Source: Eleginops maclovinus
Lineage: Eukaryota > Chordata > Actinopteri > Perciformes > Eleginopidae
Length of the DNA: 64,000 nt
Direction of reading: 5' to 3'
Assembly (NCBI RefSeq): GCF_036324505.1
Contig: NC_086352.1
Location: forward strand, 4,909,001-4,973,000
Shown here in pieces: positions 1-12,516 of this stretch. Position 1 is the first letter of the stretch. The number at the start of each line of letters is the position of its first letter. Position numbers and translations under genes: made by a program. The notes under the pieces are model-generated. The model was not told where the DNA came from. It worked only from the letters and a program-made list of their open reading frames with translations, and did no database searches.

Positions 1-420
1 GGTGCAGGTCTACCATTTAGTCTCTGGTCTCCTTTGACAGCTCTTTGGTCTTGGCCATAGTGGAGTTTGGAGTATGACTGTTTGAGGTTGTGGACAGGTG
101 TCTTTTATACTGATAACGAGTTCAAAAAGGTGCCATTAATACAGGTAACGAGTGGAGGACAGAGGAGCCTCTTAAAGAAGAAGTTACAGGTCTGTGAGAG
201 CCAGACATCTTGCTTGTTTGTAGGTGACCCAATACTTATTTTACAGAGGAATTTACAATGAATTCATTAAAAATCCTACAATGTGATTTCCTGGATTGTT
301 TCCCCCATTCTGTCTCTCATAGTTGAAGTGTACCTATGATAAGAATGACAGGCCTCTCATCTTTTTAAATGGGAGAACTTGCACAATTGGTGGCTGACTA
401 AATACTTTTTTGCCCCACTG
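1..420 (-). mobile_element. Tc1/mariner-like transposon end with broken transposase start
   Basis: The right end closes with a terminal sequence ending GCCCCACTG followed by TA at 421-422, the target dinucleotide of Tc1 elements. On the minus strand an ATG at 58 opens MAKTKELSKETRD, the typical start of a Tc1 transposase, and then hits an in-frame TAA before running off the left edge. The copy is therefore a non-functional remnant. It abuts a LINE fragment, which suggests it inserted into that LINE. The family is clear from the terminal repeat and N-terminus; the subfamily was not determined. Confidence 0.75.
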
Positions 421-422
421 TA

Positions 423-1160
423 TGTGCTTTGCTTTCTGTCTATGATTTCATCCATTTGATGGGATCCCCAGAGAAATTAAAGTAAGAAAGTTTTGACAAA
501 AGAACTTCATGATTGACAGTGTCAAAGGCCTTTAACTTTAAAAATACTGCACCCACAATGTTCCTTTATCTAGTTTCATTTTTATATTCTCAGTGAAAAA
601 GCAGTTGGCTGTTTCTGTGGAGTGGTTACTTCAAAAGCCAAACTGCGTTGGGTGCAGTTTGGCCTTTGTTAAAATGAGTGGTCAGCTGCTTCGCCACCCA
701 TTTCTCGGCTACCTTGGAGATCACAGGTAGGATACTAATGGGTCTGTAGTTCTCCACCAGTGTTTGATCTCCAGCCTTGAAGATGGGGGTTACCACAGCT
801 GTCTTCGAGGAACTGGGAAAAATGCCTTGTTTTATTGATGAGTTAATTAATTGGGTGATAGGCTGAATTAACGGCTGTATATGAGTTTAAAAAATGTTGA
901 ATCAAAGCCATAGGCATCTTTAACTTTTGAATTTCTTAAGGTGTTTATGGTGTTCTCCACCTCTAGTGCACTGATTTCCGCAATTCTGAAAATTGGTTTA
1001 TCATTATCAATAGGAATGCTCACTATTTTACTAATGTTAAAATTCTGTGCCAATTCCTCAACTGATTGGATACAAGAATTATTAAAAGTGCTACCTATAC
1101 TGTCATCTTCTGTGGTTATGATTCCATTCAATTTGAGTTCAAGTGCCTTTAAGCAACGTT
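423..1160 (-). mobile_element. non-LTR retrotransposon (LINE) reverse transcriptase fragment
   Basis: Read on the minus strand, this stretch encodes pieces of a fish LINE ORF2. First comes a linker with VKDAYGFDSTFFK (about 868-1131). Next comes ENYRPISILPVISK with the preceding FKAGDQTLV (about 690-800). Last comes AFDTVNHEVLL (about 500-530), the first aspartate block of the reverse transcriptase palm. Stops and frame changes separate the blocks, so this is a decayed, 5'- and 3'-truncated copy. The exact clade (L2/Rex-like) cannot be fixed by eye. Confidence 0.7.
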
Positions 1161-1191
1161 GAGTGTCTTTTCCAATTAATTTATTGAATTC

Positions 1192-1488
1192 ATGGAAACT
1201 GAAGCTGATGGAGAGGACTGTGGAGGACCAGAACCAGCCAGGAACTCAGATCCAGAGAGACATTTACAACCAGGGACTGAGGACAACCCTGGAGACTCTT
1301 CTGAACCTGAGACTGAGGACAACCCTGGAGACTCTTCTGAACCTGAGACTGAGGACATCCCTGGAGACTCTTCTGAACCTGAAACTGAGGACAACCCTGG
1401 AGACTCTTCTGAACCTGAGACTGAGGACATCCCTGGAGACTCTTCTGAACCTGAGACTGAGGACAACCCTGGAGACTCTTCTACATAA
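1192..1488 (+). pseudogene. Fragment of the neighbouring zinc-finger gene tail
   Basis: About 300 bp nearly identical to the tail of the zinc-finger gene at 12334-12510. It encodes [19 protein letters not shown] and then repeated 11-residue units such as [12 protein letters not shown], and ends at a TAA (1486-1488). It has no zinc fingers and no promoter of its own. A (CACT)n array follows directly. I read it as a duplicated fragment, not a gene. Its units carry the older NPGD form and not the SGD form that fills the big array of the intact gene. Confidence 0.75.
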
Positions 1489-1493
1489 GACTG

Positions 1494-1820
1494 ACTCACT
1501 CACTCACTCACTCACTCACTCACTCACTCACTCACTCACTCACTCACTCACTCACTCACTCACTCACTCACTCACTCACTCACTCACTCACTCACTCACT
1601 CACTAAATCACTGACTGACTGACTGACTGACTGACTGACTGACTGACTGACTGACTGACTGACTGACTGACTGACTGACTGACTGACTGACTGACTGACT
1701 CACTCACTCACTCACTCACTCACTCACTCACTCACTCACTCACTCACTCACTCACTCACTCACTCACTCACTCACTCACTCACTCACTCACTGAATCACT
1801 CACTCACTCACTCACTCACT
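1494..1820. repeat. Compound tetranucleotide microsatellite (ACTC)n and (CTGA)n
   Basis: Blocks of CACT repeats (about 1497-1605), then CTGA/GACT repeats (about 1610-1700), then CACT repeats again to about 1820. Confidence 0.95.
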
Positions 1821-2112
<292 letters not shown>

Positions 2113-2342
2113 GTATCCATCTCATCAGGGAATCCTTGCAGCTTTTATTTTGAAGTCCAATAATTCAAAGAAACCGGAAGTGGCCGTTGCTATTGTTTCT
2201 AACTTGGAACAAGATGGCGTCTCGTCGAGACTGAATCAGTCACTTCGGTAGAGAGATGTGCCCTAAAGACTCCTCCGATTGAGGCTTTCTTTCCCGGATT
2301 TGAACCTATGATTTTAACATATCACCATTTGTGTATTTAAAA

Positions 2343-2344
2343 GC

Positions 2345-2382
<38 letters not shown>
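2343..2382. repeat. (CAA)n microsatellite
   Basis: About 13 uninterrupted CAA trinucleotides. Confidence 0.95.
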
Positions 2383-2429
2383 CGGGAGGAATCACAAACA
2401 CATGTGAGTATCGGTGTTTGTAAACAAAC

Positions 2430-2533
2430 GTTCTAACCCCAGTAAACACGGTACCGTTCTAACCCCAGTAAACACGGTACCGTTCTAACCCCAGTAAACA
2501 CGGTACCGTTCTAACCCCAGGAAACACGGTACC
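2430..2533. repeat. 26-bp tandem repeat, four copies
   Basis: Four head-to-tail copies of a unit containing TTCTAACCCCAGTAAACAC and GGTACC; the last copy has GGAAAC in place of GTAAAC. Confidence 0.9.
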
Positions 2534-2585
2534 GGGGTTACGGATTAACGTGTGGCTCGATTAACTGGTGATCTTTGTAGTATAT

Positions 2586-3022
2586 CAGGGGGGTCCAAAC
2601 TACGGCCCGGGGGCCACCTTGTATCGGTCCCCTGCACATCCTAAAAGTATAATGGATACGGCCCACAAATGAAACTCCTGCTGCTCTTATTTTGTACTTC
2701 TCAGATATATATGTTCGGATATATTAATGAGCCCAATTTAAAATGAATTCAGTCATTTAGAATCTAAAACATCCTCTAACAAATCTGAGTTGATAAAAAC
2801 CCATCATTTATTTCCATAACCAGCTTGAGATGTGACCTTCATATTTCCTCTGATTCTCAGCACTCTGAGGCTCCTGTTTTAAGGGATGAGCTGCAGCAGA
2901 ATAAATGAACCCTGAAGACAGACGGGATGTAGGCTGTTCTTTCTGAAAGCGTTTTCAGGTATTGCACATTACTCCCCTACATTTGTATGTGGCCCTCTGT
3001 GAAAACAGTTTGGACACCCCTG
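2586..3022 (+). mobile_element. hAT-like MITE, copy 1
   Basis: Ends are CAGGGGGGTCCAAAC and GTTTGGACACCCCTG, inverted termini of the hAT/Charlie type. It has no coding capacity. A second copy lies in inverted orientation at 55442-55972; this one lacks about 95 bp of it. The flanks show no convincing 8-bp target duplication. Confidence 0.75.
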
Positions 3023-4067
3023 TGTTACGCAGATGTGTGGGGGTGTGTACTTTGAGCAGCCCATGTCGACTAACCAGGAAAAACACTGTGGTCGTTTCTT
3101 CTGTCGCTCACCTTTATCTTTTGCTATATTTGGGTCCATAAGAACACGTTGATGCTCAATCAGTGCGAGTATTTAAACCAGCTATTTTTGCCAGACTGAT
3201 TACTTTATATCTGAATATGATGCCAGGTCCGCCTGAGAGCTGTACACCTTACAGGTGAGGCACACAGAGAACTCACAGTAAGCAGCGTGGAGAGTCTTCA
3301 GCTGTGGAGCTGGGATCCGTTTCATTGAGATACTACAGCGCTGAAATGTGTAGAGGATCCCTGAGCCCTCGTCTGTCCTCAGGGAGAAACCCCTGTAGTG
3401 ACTTGCGTGGAGGACGGTGCCTATCAGAGTGTTTGGTAGCTCTGTTTCTGTAGCTTGTTGTCTACCTTACTATGAATGTAAAGTCACATTTCTCCTTTTT
3501 TGAATCCCTTTAGTTTCTTTACAGATCTGGATTAATGCTGTGAAATATAAGCAGCCCTTAAATCAGACTTTAGTTCAGCTGGAGTAAATTCAGCAGCTAC
3601 CCTGCAGTATACAAAGGGATATGGATACCCACTTGATTAGATCATCTTATGTTAAAGTTAAGTGACCTCATTTATCCCATCCCATAATAATAAGGCCGTC
3701 AGAAATGAGCAGAAGCCTTTTGCTTGGGTTTAGTTTTTGTAGTGCTGTCAAAGGGATGCGAGCTGTGACGTTCACTTCTCTTCTCTTGAAAACCTAAACA
3801 GTACGTCCTTTGAAATAGTCCTTCAGGGGTTGATTTGTCTGTAATGCTGAGTTACATTTTGCAGCATCATTTATCAACCCTGTGTTTAATATGATCCTCT
3901 GGTTTTTCTGGGATTAGACAACTCTGGAGGACTGGATCCGCTGGGGAAGGAGCTGCCATCCACACAGGACCCCCCGTGGTGCTGGAGAAGCAGAACAGCA
4001 TCAGAGACATCATCCACCCAGACCTCTGCTTCCTGTGGCTGAACAGCAGCTCAGGAGCTTCAGAGAA
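3023..4067. other. Flank upstream of the zinc-finger gene
   Basis: No convincing gene. Positions 3508-3622 resemble 46009-46120 in katnb1 intron 2 (shared AGATCTGGATTAATG and CAGCTACCCTGCAGTATAC), so both are copies of a dispersed repeat. Around 3940-4060 a frame reading EKQNSIRDIIHPDLCFLW is open just before the 35-bp array. It could be a leader exon or a decayed coding fragment; I cannot assign it. Confidence 0.5.
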
Positions 4068-4936
4068 ACAGAGTGTTCAACAGAGACTGAAGCTTCAGAG
4101 AAACAGAGTGTTCAACAGAGACTGAAGCTTCAGAGAAACAGAGTGTTCAACAGAGACTGAAGCTTCAGAGAAACAGAGCTGTTCAACAGAGACTGAAGCT
4201 TCAGAGAAACAGAGTGTTCAACAGAGACTGAAGCTTCAGAGAAACAGAGTGTTCAACAGAGACTGAAGCTTCAGAGAAACAGAGTGTTCAACAGAGACTG
4301 AAGCTTCAGAGAAACAGAGTGTTCAACAGAGGCTGAAGCTTCAGAGAACAGAGTGTTCAACAGAGACTGAAGCTTCAGAGAAACAGAGTGTTCAACAGAG
4401 ACTGAAGCTTCAGAGAAACAGAGTGTTCAACAGAGACTGAAGCTTCAGAGAAACAGAGTGTTCAACAGAGACTGAAGCTTCAGAGAAACAGAGTGTTCAA
4501 CAGAGACTGAAGCTTCAGAGAAACAGAGTGTTCAACAGAGACTGAAGCTTCAGAGAAACAGAGTGTTCAACAGAGACTGAAGCTTCAGAGAAACAGAGTG
4601 TTCAACAGAGACTGAAGCTTAGAGAAACAGAGTGTTCAACAGAGACTGAAGCTTTAGAGAAACAGAGTGTTCAACAGAGACTGAAGCTTTAGAGAAACAG
4701 AGTGTTCAACAGAGACTGAAGCTTCAGAGAAACAGAGTGTTCAACAGAGACTGAAGCTTCAGAGAAACAGAGTGTTCAACAGAGACTGAAGCTTCAGAGA
4801 AACAGAGTGTTCAACAGAGACTGAAGCTTCAGAGAAACAGAGTGTTCAACAGAGACTGAAGCTTCAGATAAACAGAGTGTTCAACAGAGACTGAAGCTTC
4901 AGAGAAACAGAGTGTTCAACAGAGACTGAAGCTTCA
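4068..4936 (+). repeat. 35-bp minisatellite in the zinc-finger gene leader
   Basis: About 25 copies of a 35-bp unit containing GAAGCTTCAGAGAAACAG and GTTCAACAGAGACT, with a few single-base variants. The last unit ends a few bases before the ATG at 4943, so it probably forms most of the 5' untranslated leader of the zinc-finger gene. Transcription was not tested. Confidence 0.9.
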
Positions 4937-4942
4937 GGAAAC

Positions 4943-7900
4943 ATGAGAGAGGTGCTGCTCTCGGCGGTGAAGCAGCGCCTCACTGCGGCTGCTGAAGAGG
5001 TCTTTGTTCTGTTTGAAAGAACGATAGCAGAGTACGAGGAGGAACTGTCTCGCTCAAAACAGGAGAACGAGAGACACCGGAAACTACTGCACGCTGTTTT
5101 ACAGCCTCAGCTTCAGATACACAGAGCAGGTCAGTTCACTCTTTATTCACTCTGTATTCACTCTGTATTCACTCTGTATTCACTCTTTATTCACTCTTTA
5201 TTCACTCTGTATTCACTCTGTATTCACTCTTTATTCACTCTGTATTCACTCTTTATTCACTCTTTATTCACTCTGTATTCACTCTGTATTCACTCTGTAT
5301 TCACTCTTTATTCACTCTGTATTCACTCTTTATTCACTCTGTATTCACTCTGTATTCACTCTGTATTTACTCTTTATTCACTCTGTATTCACTCTGTATT
5401 CACTCTTTATTCACTCTTTATGAACTCTGTATTCACTCTGTATTCACTCTTTATTCACTCTGTATTCACTCTTTATTCACTCTGTATTCACTCTGTATTC
5501 ACTCTTTATTCACTCTTTATTTACTCTTTATTACTCTGTATTCACTCTGTATTCACTCTGTATTCACTCTGTATTCACTCTTTATTCACTCTTTATTCAC
5601 TCTTTATTCACTCTGTATTCACTCTTTATTCACTCTGTATTCACTCTGTATCACTCTTTATTCACTCTGTATTCACTCTGTATTCACTCTGTATTCACTC
5701 TTTATTCACTCTGTATTCACTCTGTATTCACTCTTTATTCACTCTGTATTCACTCTTTATTCACTCTGTATTCACTCTGTATTCACTCTGTATTCACTCT
5801 GTATTCACTCTTTATTCACTCTGTATTCACTCTGTATTCACTCTGTATTCTACTCTGTATTCACTCTGTATTCACTCTTTATTCACTCTGTATTCACTCT
5901 GTATTCACTCTGTATTCACTCTTTATTCACTCTGTATTCACTCTGTATTCACTCTTTATTCACTCTGTATTCACTCTGTATTCACTCTGTATTCACTCTG
6001 TATTCACTCTTTATTCACTCTGTATTCACTCTGTATTCACTCTGTATTCACTCTTTATTCACTCTGTATTCACTCTGTATTCACTCTGTATTCACTCTGT
6101 ATTCACTCTGTATTCACTCTGTATTCACTCTTTATTCACTCTGTATTCACTCTGTATTCACTCTTTATTCACTCTGTATTCACTCTGTATTCACTCTTTA
6201 TTCACTCTGTATTCACTCTGTATTCACTCTGTATTCACTCTTTATTCACTCTGTATTCACTCTGTATTCACTCTGTATTCACTCTGTATTCACTCTTTAT
6301 TCACTCTGTATTCACTCTGTATTCACTCTGTATTCACTCTGTATTCACTCTGTATTCACTCTTTATTCACTCTTTATTCACTCTGTATTCACTCTGTATT
6401 CACTCTGTATTCACTCTGTATTCACTCTTTATTCACTCTGTATTCACTCTGTATTCACTCTTTATTCACTCTGTATTCACTCTGTATTCACTCTTTATTC
6501 ACTCTGTATTCACTCTGTATTCACTCTGTATTCACTCTTTATTCACTCTGTATTCACTCTGTATTCACTCTGTATTCACTCTTTATTCACTCTGTATTCA
6601 CTCTGTATTCACTCTTTATTCACTCTGTATTCACTCTGTATTCACTCTGTATTCACTCTTTATTCACTCTGTATTCACTCTGTATTCACTCTGTATTCAC
6701 TCTGTATTCACTCTGTATTCACTCTTTATTCACTCTGTATTCACTCTTTATTCACTCTGTATTCACTCTTTATTCACTCTGTATTCACTCTGTATTCACT
6801 CTTTATTCACTCTGTATTCACTCTTTATTCACTCTGTATTCACTCTGTATTCACTCTTTATTCACTCTGTATTCACTCTGTATTCACTCTGTATTCACTC
6901 TTTATTCACTCTGTATTCACTCTTTATTCACTCTGTATTCACTCTGTATTCACTCTGTATTCACTCTTTATTCACTCTGTATTCACTCTGTATTCACTCT
7001 TTATTCACTCTGTATTCACTCTTTATTCACTCTCTATTCACTCTTTATTCACTCTTTATTCACTCTGTATTCACTTTTTCACTCTGTATTCACTCTTTAT
7101 TCACTCTTTATTCACTCTTTATTCACTCTTTATTCACTCTTTATTCACTCTGTATTCACTCTTTATTCACTCTGTATTCACTCTTTATTCACTCTTTATT
7201 CACTCTGTATTCACTCTGTATTCACTCTTTCACTCTGTATTCACTCTTTATTCACTCTTTATTCACTCTGTATTCACTCTTTATTCACTCTGTATTCACT
7301 CTTTATTCACTCTTTATTCACTCTGTATTCACTCTGTATTCACTCTTTCACTCTGTATTCACTCTTTATTCACTCTGTATTCACTCTGTATTCACTCTTT
7401 ATTCACTCTGTATTCACTCTGTATTCACTCTTTATTCACTCTTTATTCACTCTGTATTCACTCTGTATTCACTCTTTATTCACTCTTTATTCACTCTGTA
7501 TTCACTCTGTATTCACTCTTTATTCACTCTGTATTCACTCTTTATTCACTCTGTATTCACTCTTTATTCACTCTGTATTCACTCTGTATTCACTCTGTAT
7601 TCACTCTGTATTCACTCTGTATTCACTCTTTATTCACTCTTTATTCACTCTGTATTCACTCTGTATTCACTCTTTATTCACTCTGTATTCACTCTGTATT
7701 CACTCTGTTTTCACTCTTTATTCACTCTGTATTCACTCTTTATTCACTCTCTATTCACTCTTTATTCACTCTTTATTCACTCTGTATTCACTCTTTATTC
7801 ACTCTGTATTCACTTTTTCACTCTGTATTCACTCTTTATTCACTCTGTATTCACTCTTTATTCACTCTGTATTCACTCTTTATTCACTCTGTATTCACTC

Positions 7901-10900
7901 TTTCACTCTGTATTCACTCTTTATTCACTCTGTATTCACTCTGTATTCACTCTGTATTCACTCTTTCACTCTTTATTCACTCTGTATTCACTCTGTATTC
8001 ACTCTTTATTCACTCTGTATTCACTCTTTATTCACTCTGTATTCACTCTGTATTCACTCTTTATTCACTCTTTATTCACTCTGTATTCACTCTGTATTCA
8101 CTCTGTATTCACTCTTTCACTCTTTATTCACTCTGTATTCACTCTGTATTCACTCTTTCACTCTGTATTCACTCTTTATTCACTCTGTATTCACTCTGTA
8201 TTCACTCTTTCACTCTGTATTTACTCTGTATTCACTCTTTATTCACTCTTTCACTCTTTATTCACTCTTTATTCACTCTTTATTCACTCTGTATTCACTC
8301 TTTATTCACTCTGTATTCACTCTGTATTCACTCTGTATTCACTCTTTCACTCTGTATTTACTCTGTATTCACTCTTTATTCACTCTTTCACTCTGTATTC
8401 ACTCTGTATTCACTCTTTCACTCTTTATTCACTCTTTATTCACTCTGTATTCACTCTGTATTCACTCTTTCACTCTGTATTCACTCTTTATTCACTCTGT
8501 ATTCACTCTGTATTCACTCTGTATTCACTCTTTCACTCTGTATTTACTCTGTATTCACTCTTTATTCACTCTTTCACTCTGTATTCACTCTGTATTCACT
8601 CTTTCACTCTTTATTCACTCTTTATTCACTCTGTATTCACTCTGTATTCACTCTTTCACTCTGTATTCACTCTTTATTCACTCTTTATTCACTCTTTATT
8701 CACTCTGTATTCACTCTTTATTCACTCTGTATTCACTCTGTATTCACTCTGTATTCACTCTTTCACTCTGTATTCACTCTTTATTCACTCTTTATTCACT
8801 CTTTCACTCTGTATTCACTCTTTATTCACTCTGTATTCACTCTGTATTCACTCTGTATTCACTCTGTATTCACTCTTTCACTCTGTATTTACTCTGTATT
8901 CACTCTGTATTCACTCTGTATTCACTCTTTATTCACTCTTTCACTCTTTATTCACTCTGTATTCACTCTTTATTCACTCTTTCACTCTGTATTCACTCTT
9001 TATTCACTCTTTCACTCTTTATTCACTCTTTATTCACTCTTTATTCACTCTGTATTCACTCTGTACTAACTCTATAGACCATTTATCTGACAGAATCCAT
9101 CATTTTAAGATTTTTTGAAAGTCCCAATTTTGAAACGAAAGTCCAGAATTTTGGGGAAAAAGTAATAATCTCAGATCTTCTGAAAGGTCTGAGTTCCTGC
9201 CACTGCAATAACACTTCACAATAACTCCCCTCTGGCTGGCAGACTACTCACGGCTCCGTAGCCTCTCTGTGAACTGGACATAACATGCACACTTTACTCT
9301 ATTATTGTTTTGCTTCATATTGTATTTTGCTGCTGTAACGAAACAAGTTCCCAGTTTGGCATGAATAAATAATTTCTGATCTGAACAATATTCTTTTTTT
9401 TTTAAAGGTCCAGAAAACAATCTTAATTTTGGGGATATTCCAGTATTTTAAGATCTTCAGAGAATTCAGACTTTTGAGGATAATGCTCAGGATTTTGAAG
9501 AAAAAAAGTCTGCATTGTTTTAAGTCATCATTTCATGAAAAAAATCATAATTTTGAGAGTCCCGAAATGTTTGAATTTTTATAATTACTTTTCATAAAAA
9601 ACCCTTTTGAGAGTTATTGAACATTCCAGCAGTGTTAACATATTGTAGCAGTCCCCAAACGTACATCTAAATCAATATGGTCTGCTGGTGGACCAGTGGC
9701 AAGCTTATATTGAAACTGGTTCAGTGTTTGAATCCTTAGCATCACTAGCCTCATTAGCTCTGATGAAGTGTTTGCCACAGCCAACATGTATTCACTGACC
9801 GTCTCCCGTCGGTCCAACTACAGTTTCTACATTGACTTTGACATTTGAGAAAAGACTACTAAAATAGTGTTTTGAGAAAGTCGGGATTTTAATAAAAAGT
9901 CTGAATTGTGACAGTTTAAATCAGTAGGGGAGCAGTGCATGGAGCATGCCTACACTTAAACTGGTTCTAATAATTACATTTATGGCCCGAGAGAGATGAA
10001 ACCCGTCCAGTGTAGCATTAGTGTCCGGGGTTAGCTCCGTTAGCTCCGTCTCTGTAAACACCATGATGCTGCTCTCCTGATACCCCCTCTGATGCCGGGT
10101 CAACGCCGCTAGCTCGCCCATCTTGTTAGGGAGAGATCTTGCGTTCCCCATGATGACGGAAGGACGGACAGGTCTGTATCGTCTCCTCCTTGCTCGCAGG
10201 GAACAACGGGTCTATCGCCGGTTAGCATCGCCATGCTACAGGAAGCTAACAGCTAACAGCGAGTGTAAACAATGGGACGTTCACTGCACGAGGAAATCCC
10301 GGACACCGTAGTGAGCAGAAAAAACAAAAGTGATGTGCTTGGCGTCCATTATGTGAAAAAGAAAGCGCTTTATACAATAAAAAAACAAAAGAGTTAAATA
10401 AGTAAATATAAGGAAACTACTCAGGGATGAGTAGGAGCTGCTGGAACAGGCTGCCACTCCGTGCGGCGCCGGAACCCTACTTTCAAAACATCCCCATAAA
10501 GGTATCAGCTCATTCAGCCAGTAAATATAGAGCTAACACGACTAACTAACATTAGCCTGAATTAGATCCAGTAACTCATGAAGACTATGCCCCCCCCTCC
10601 CTGTCCAAACTACACAGTGTTACTCGGTTTTAGATCAGCTACAGAACCAACTCACCTGTTGTCCTGAAACTCTCCAGAGCAGCTGGAAAAAAGGTGTAAT
10701 TGACAGACTATTGAGCCAACAGAAGAACACAGTGGGCGGGACTGAGCATTTAAAATAAGGAATGGATAAGGACTGCAAAGTTAGTCCAAGAGAATGGTGG
10801 TTAGATTTCAAACTCTCATACTCTACAGTTTCCCTGACTGTGTGTTTCCTGTTTCCTGCAGACGCCCCGCAGCTGGTGGTGGTTAAAGAAGAGGTTCCCA

Positions 10901-12516
10901 TTGAGCAGGAGGAGTTGCACTCCAGTCTGGACCAGGAGGACCCAGAGCCCCGCCCAGACATTAAAGAGGAACCGGAGGAAATCTGGAGCAGTCAGGAGGG
11001 AGAGCAGCTTCAAGGGCTGGAGGAGGCTGATATCACCCAGTCCACATTCACTCCTGTCCTTGTGAAGAGTGAAGATGATGAAGAGAAACCTCAGTCCTCA
11101 CAGCTTCATCAAAGACAAACTGAACACATGGAAACAGAAGCTGCTGGAGAGGACTGTGGAGGACCAGAACCAGCCAGGACCTCAGATCCAGAGAGACATT
11201 TACAACCTGAGATTGAGGACAACCCTGGAGACTCTTCTGAACCTGAGATTGAGGACAACCCTGGAGACTCTTCTGAACCTGAGATTGAGGACAACCCTGG
11301 AGACTCTTCTGAACATGAGATTGAAGACAACCCTGGAGACTCTTCTGAACCTGAGACTGAGGACAACCCTGGAGACTCTTCTGAACCTGAGACTGAAGAC
11401 AACCCTGGAGACTCTTCTGAACCTGAGACTGAGGACAGTGCTGATTGGAAGGAGACCAGAAAACCCCGTTCAGACTCTCAGAAAAAGAATCAAGACCCTG
11501 TCAGTGATAGTGCCAGTGAGAAAACAATAAGCTGCTATGAATGTGGGAAAATATTAAGCAGAAACAGTCTGAGTAGACATATGAAAATCCACACTGGAGA
11601 GAAACCATTCAGCTGCTCAGTCTGTAAGAAATATTTTATAGAGAGAGGAAATTTGAAGAAACACATGAGAACTCATACAGGAGAGAAACCATTCAGCTGC
11701 TCAGTCTGTAAGAAACCTTTTACACATAATAGAAATTTAAAGGACCACATGAGAACTCATACTGGAGGGAAACCATTTAGCTGCTCAGTCTGTAAGAAAG
11801 CTTTTAGACGGAGTGGAAATTTAAAGGAACACATGAGAATTCACACAGGAGAGAAACCATTCAGCTGCAGTGTTTGTAACAAATCTTTTACACAGAGAAG
11901 ATGTTTAAAGATACACTTGAGAATCCACACGGGAGAGAAACCATTCAGCTGCTCAGTTTGTAAGAAACCTTTTACACAGAGTGGACATTTAAAGGAACAC
12001 ATGAGAACTCATACTGGAGGGAAACCATTCAGCTGCTCAGTCTGTAAGAAAGCCTTTACACGGAGTGGAGATTTAAAGATACACATGAGAAAACACACAG
12101 GAGAGAAACCATTCAGCTGCTCAGTGTGTAACACATCTTTTACTCAGCGAGGATGTTTAAAGCAACACATGAGAATCCACACGGGAGAGAAACCGTTCAG
12201 CTGCAGTGTTTGTGACAAAACATTTACACGTAGTCATCATGTCAAACGCCATAAGTGTGTTGGTCGTCAGTCCTCACAGCTTCATCAAACTCAAACTGAG
12301 GCACATCCTCCAGCCAGCAGCTCAGCTGAACACATGGAAACTGAAGCTGATGGAGAGGACTGTGGAGGACCAGAACCAGCCAGGAACTCGGATCCAGAGA
12401 GACATTTACAACCAGGGACCGAGGACAACCCTGGAGACTCTTCTGAACCTGAGAGTGAGGACAACCCTGGAGACTCTTCTGAACCTGAGACTGAGGACAG
12501 TGGAGACTCTTCCTAA
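4943..12516 (+). CDS. C2H2 zinc-finger protein, nine fingers, two coding exons
   Basis: Probable nuclear DNA-binding transcription factor of the large teleost C2H2 family; no ortholog can be named. Exon 1 (4943-5129) encodes [19 protein letters not shown] and a short coiled coil, the usual N-terminus of these fish genes. It ends at AG|GTCAGT with one codon base left over. Exon 2 (10862-12516) starts after TTCCTGCAG, completes an Asp codon and stops at 12514; total 613 aa. The order is: an acidic segment with [13 protein letters not shown], several [16 protein letters not shown] units, eight standard CxxC-x12-HxxxH fingers joined by HTGEKPF or HTGGKPF linkers (11531-12205), a ninth degenerate finger ending HKC, then more acidic repeats. 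The stop lies inside a 33-bp array where a two-base variant makes TAA. Intron 1 is mostly an 11-bp array. Family certain; exact 5' end not. Confidence 0.88.
5133..9075 (+). repeat. 11-bp minisatellite (TTCACTCTGTA)n, about 3.9 kb
   Basis: Roughly 350 units filling most of zinc-finger intron 1 and starting two bases after the donor GT. Two main unit types alternate irregularly, TTCACTCTGTA and TTCACTCTTTA. From about 7070 onward a shortened unit (TTCACTC followed directly by TTTCACTC) also appears, so the 3' half has a different expansion history. The unit has no stop codon in any forward frame, so unspliced RNA stays open from the gene's ATG to 9118. Confidence 0.95.
9120..9911. other. AT-rich remainder of zinc-finger intron 1
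   Basis: Contains decayed short repeats (AATTTTG and GAGAGT-type motifs). No exon with matching phase or family resemblance was found. Confidence 0.5.
9912..10310 (-). mobile_element. LINE endonuclease N-terminal fragment
   Basis: The minus strand encodes [20 protein letters not shown], then [19 protein letters not shown] and LDGFHLSRA. These are the opening blocks of the AP-like endonuclease of fish LINEs (NARSL and FTETWL motifs). The frame breaks near 9925. It lies inside zinc-finger intron 1, antisense to the gene. Confidence 0.75.

Noticed and set aside
4068..9075. Possible CRISPR arrays from the regular repeats
   Set aside because: Units are directly adjacent with no unique spacers, and the context is a vertebrate genome.
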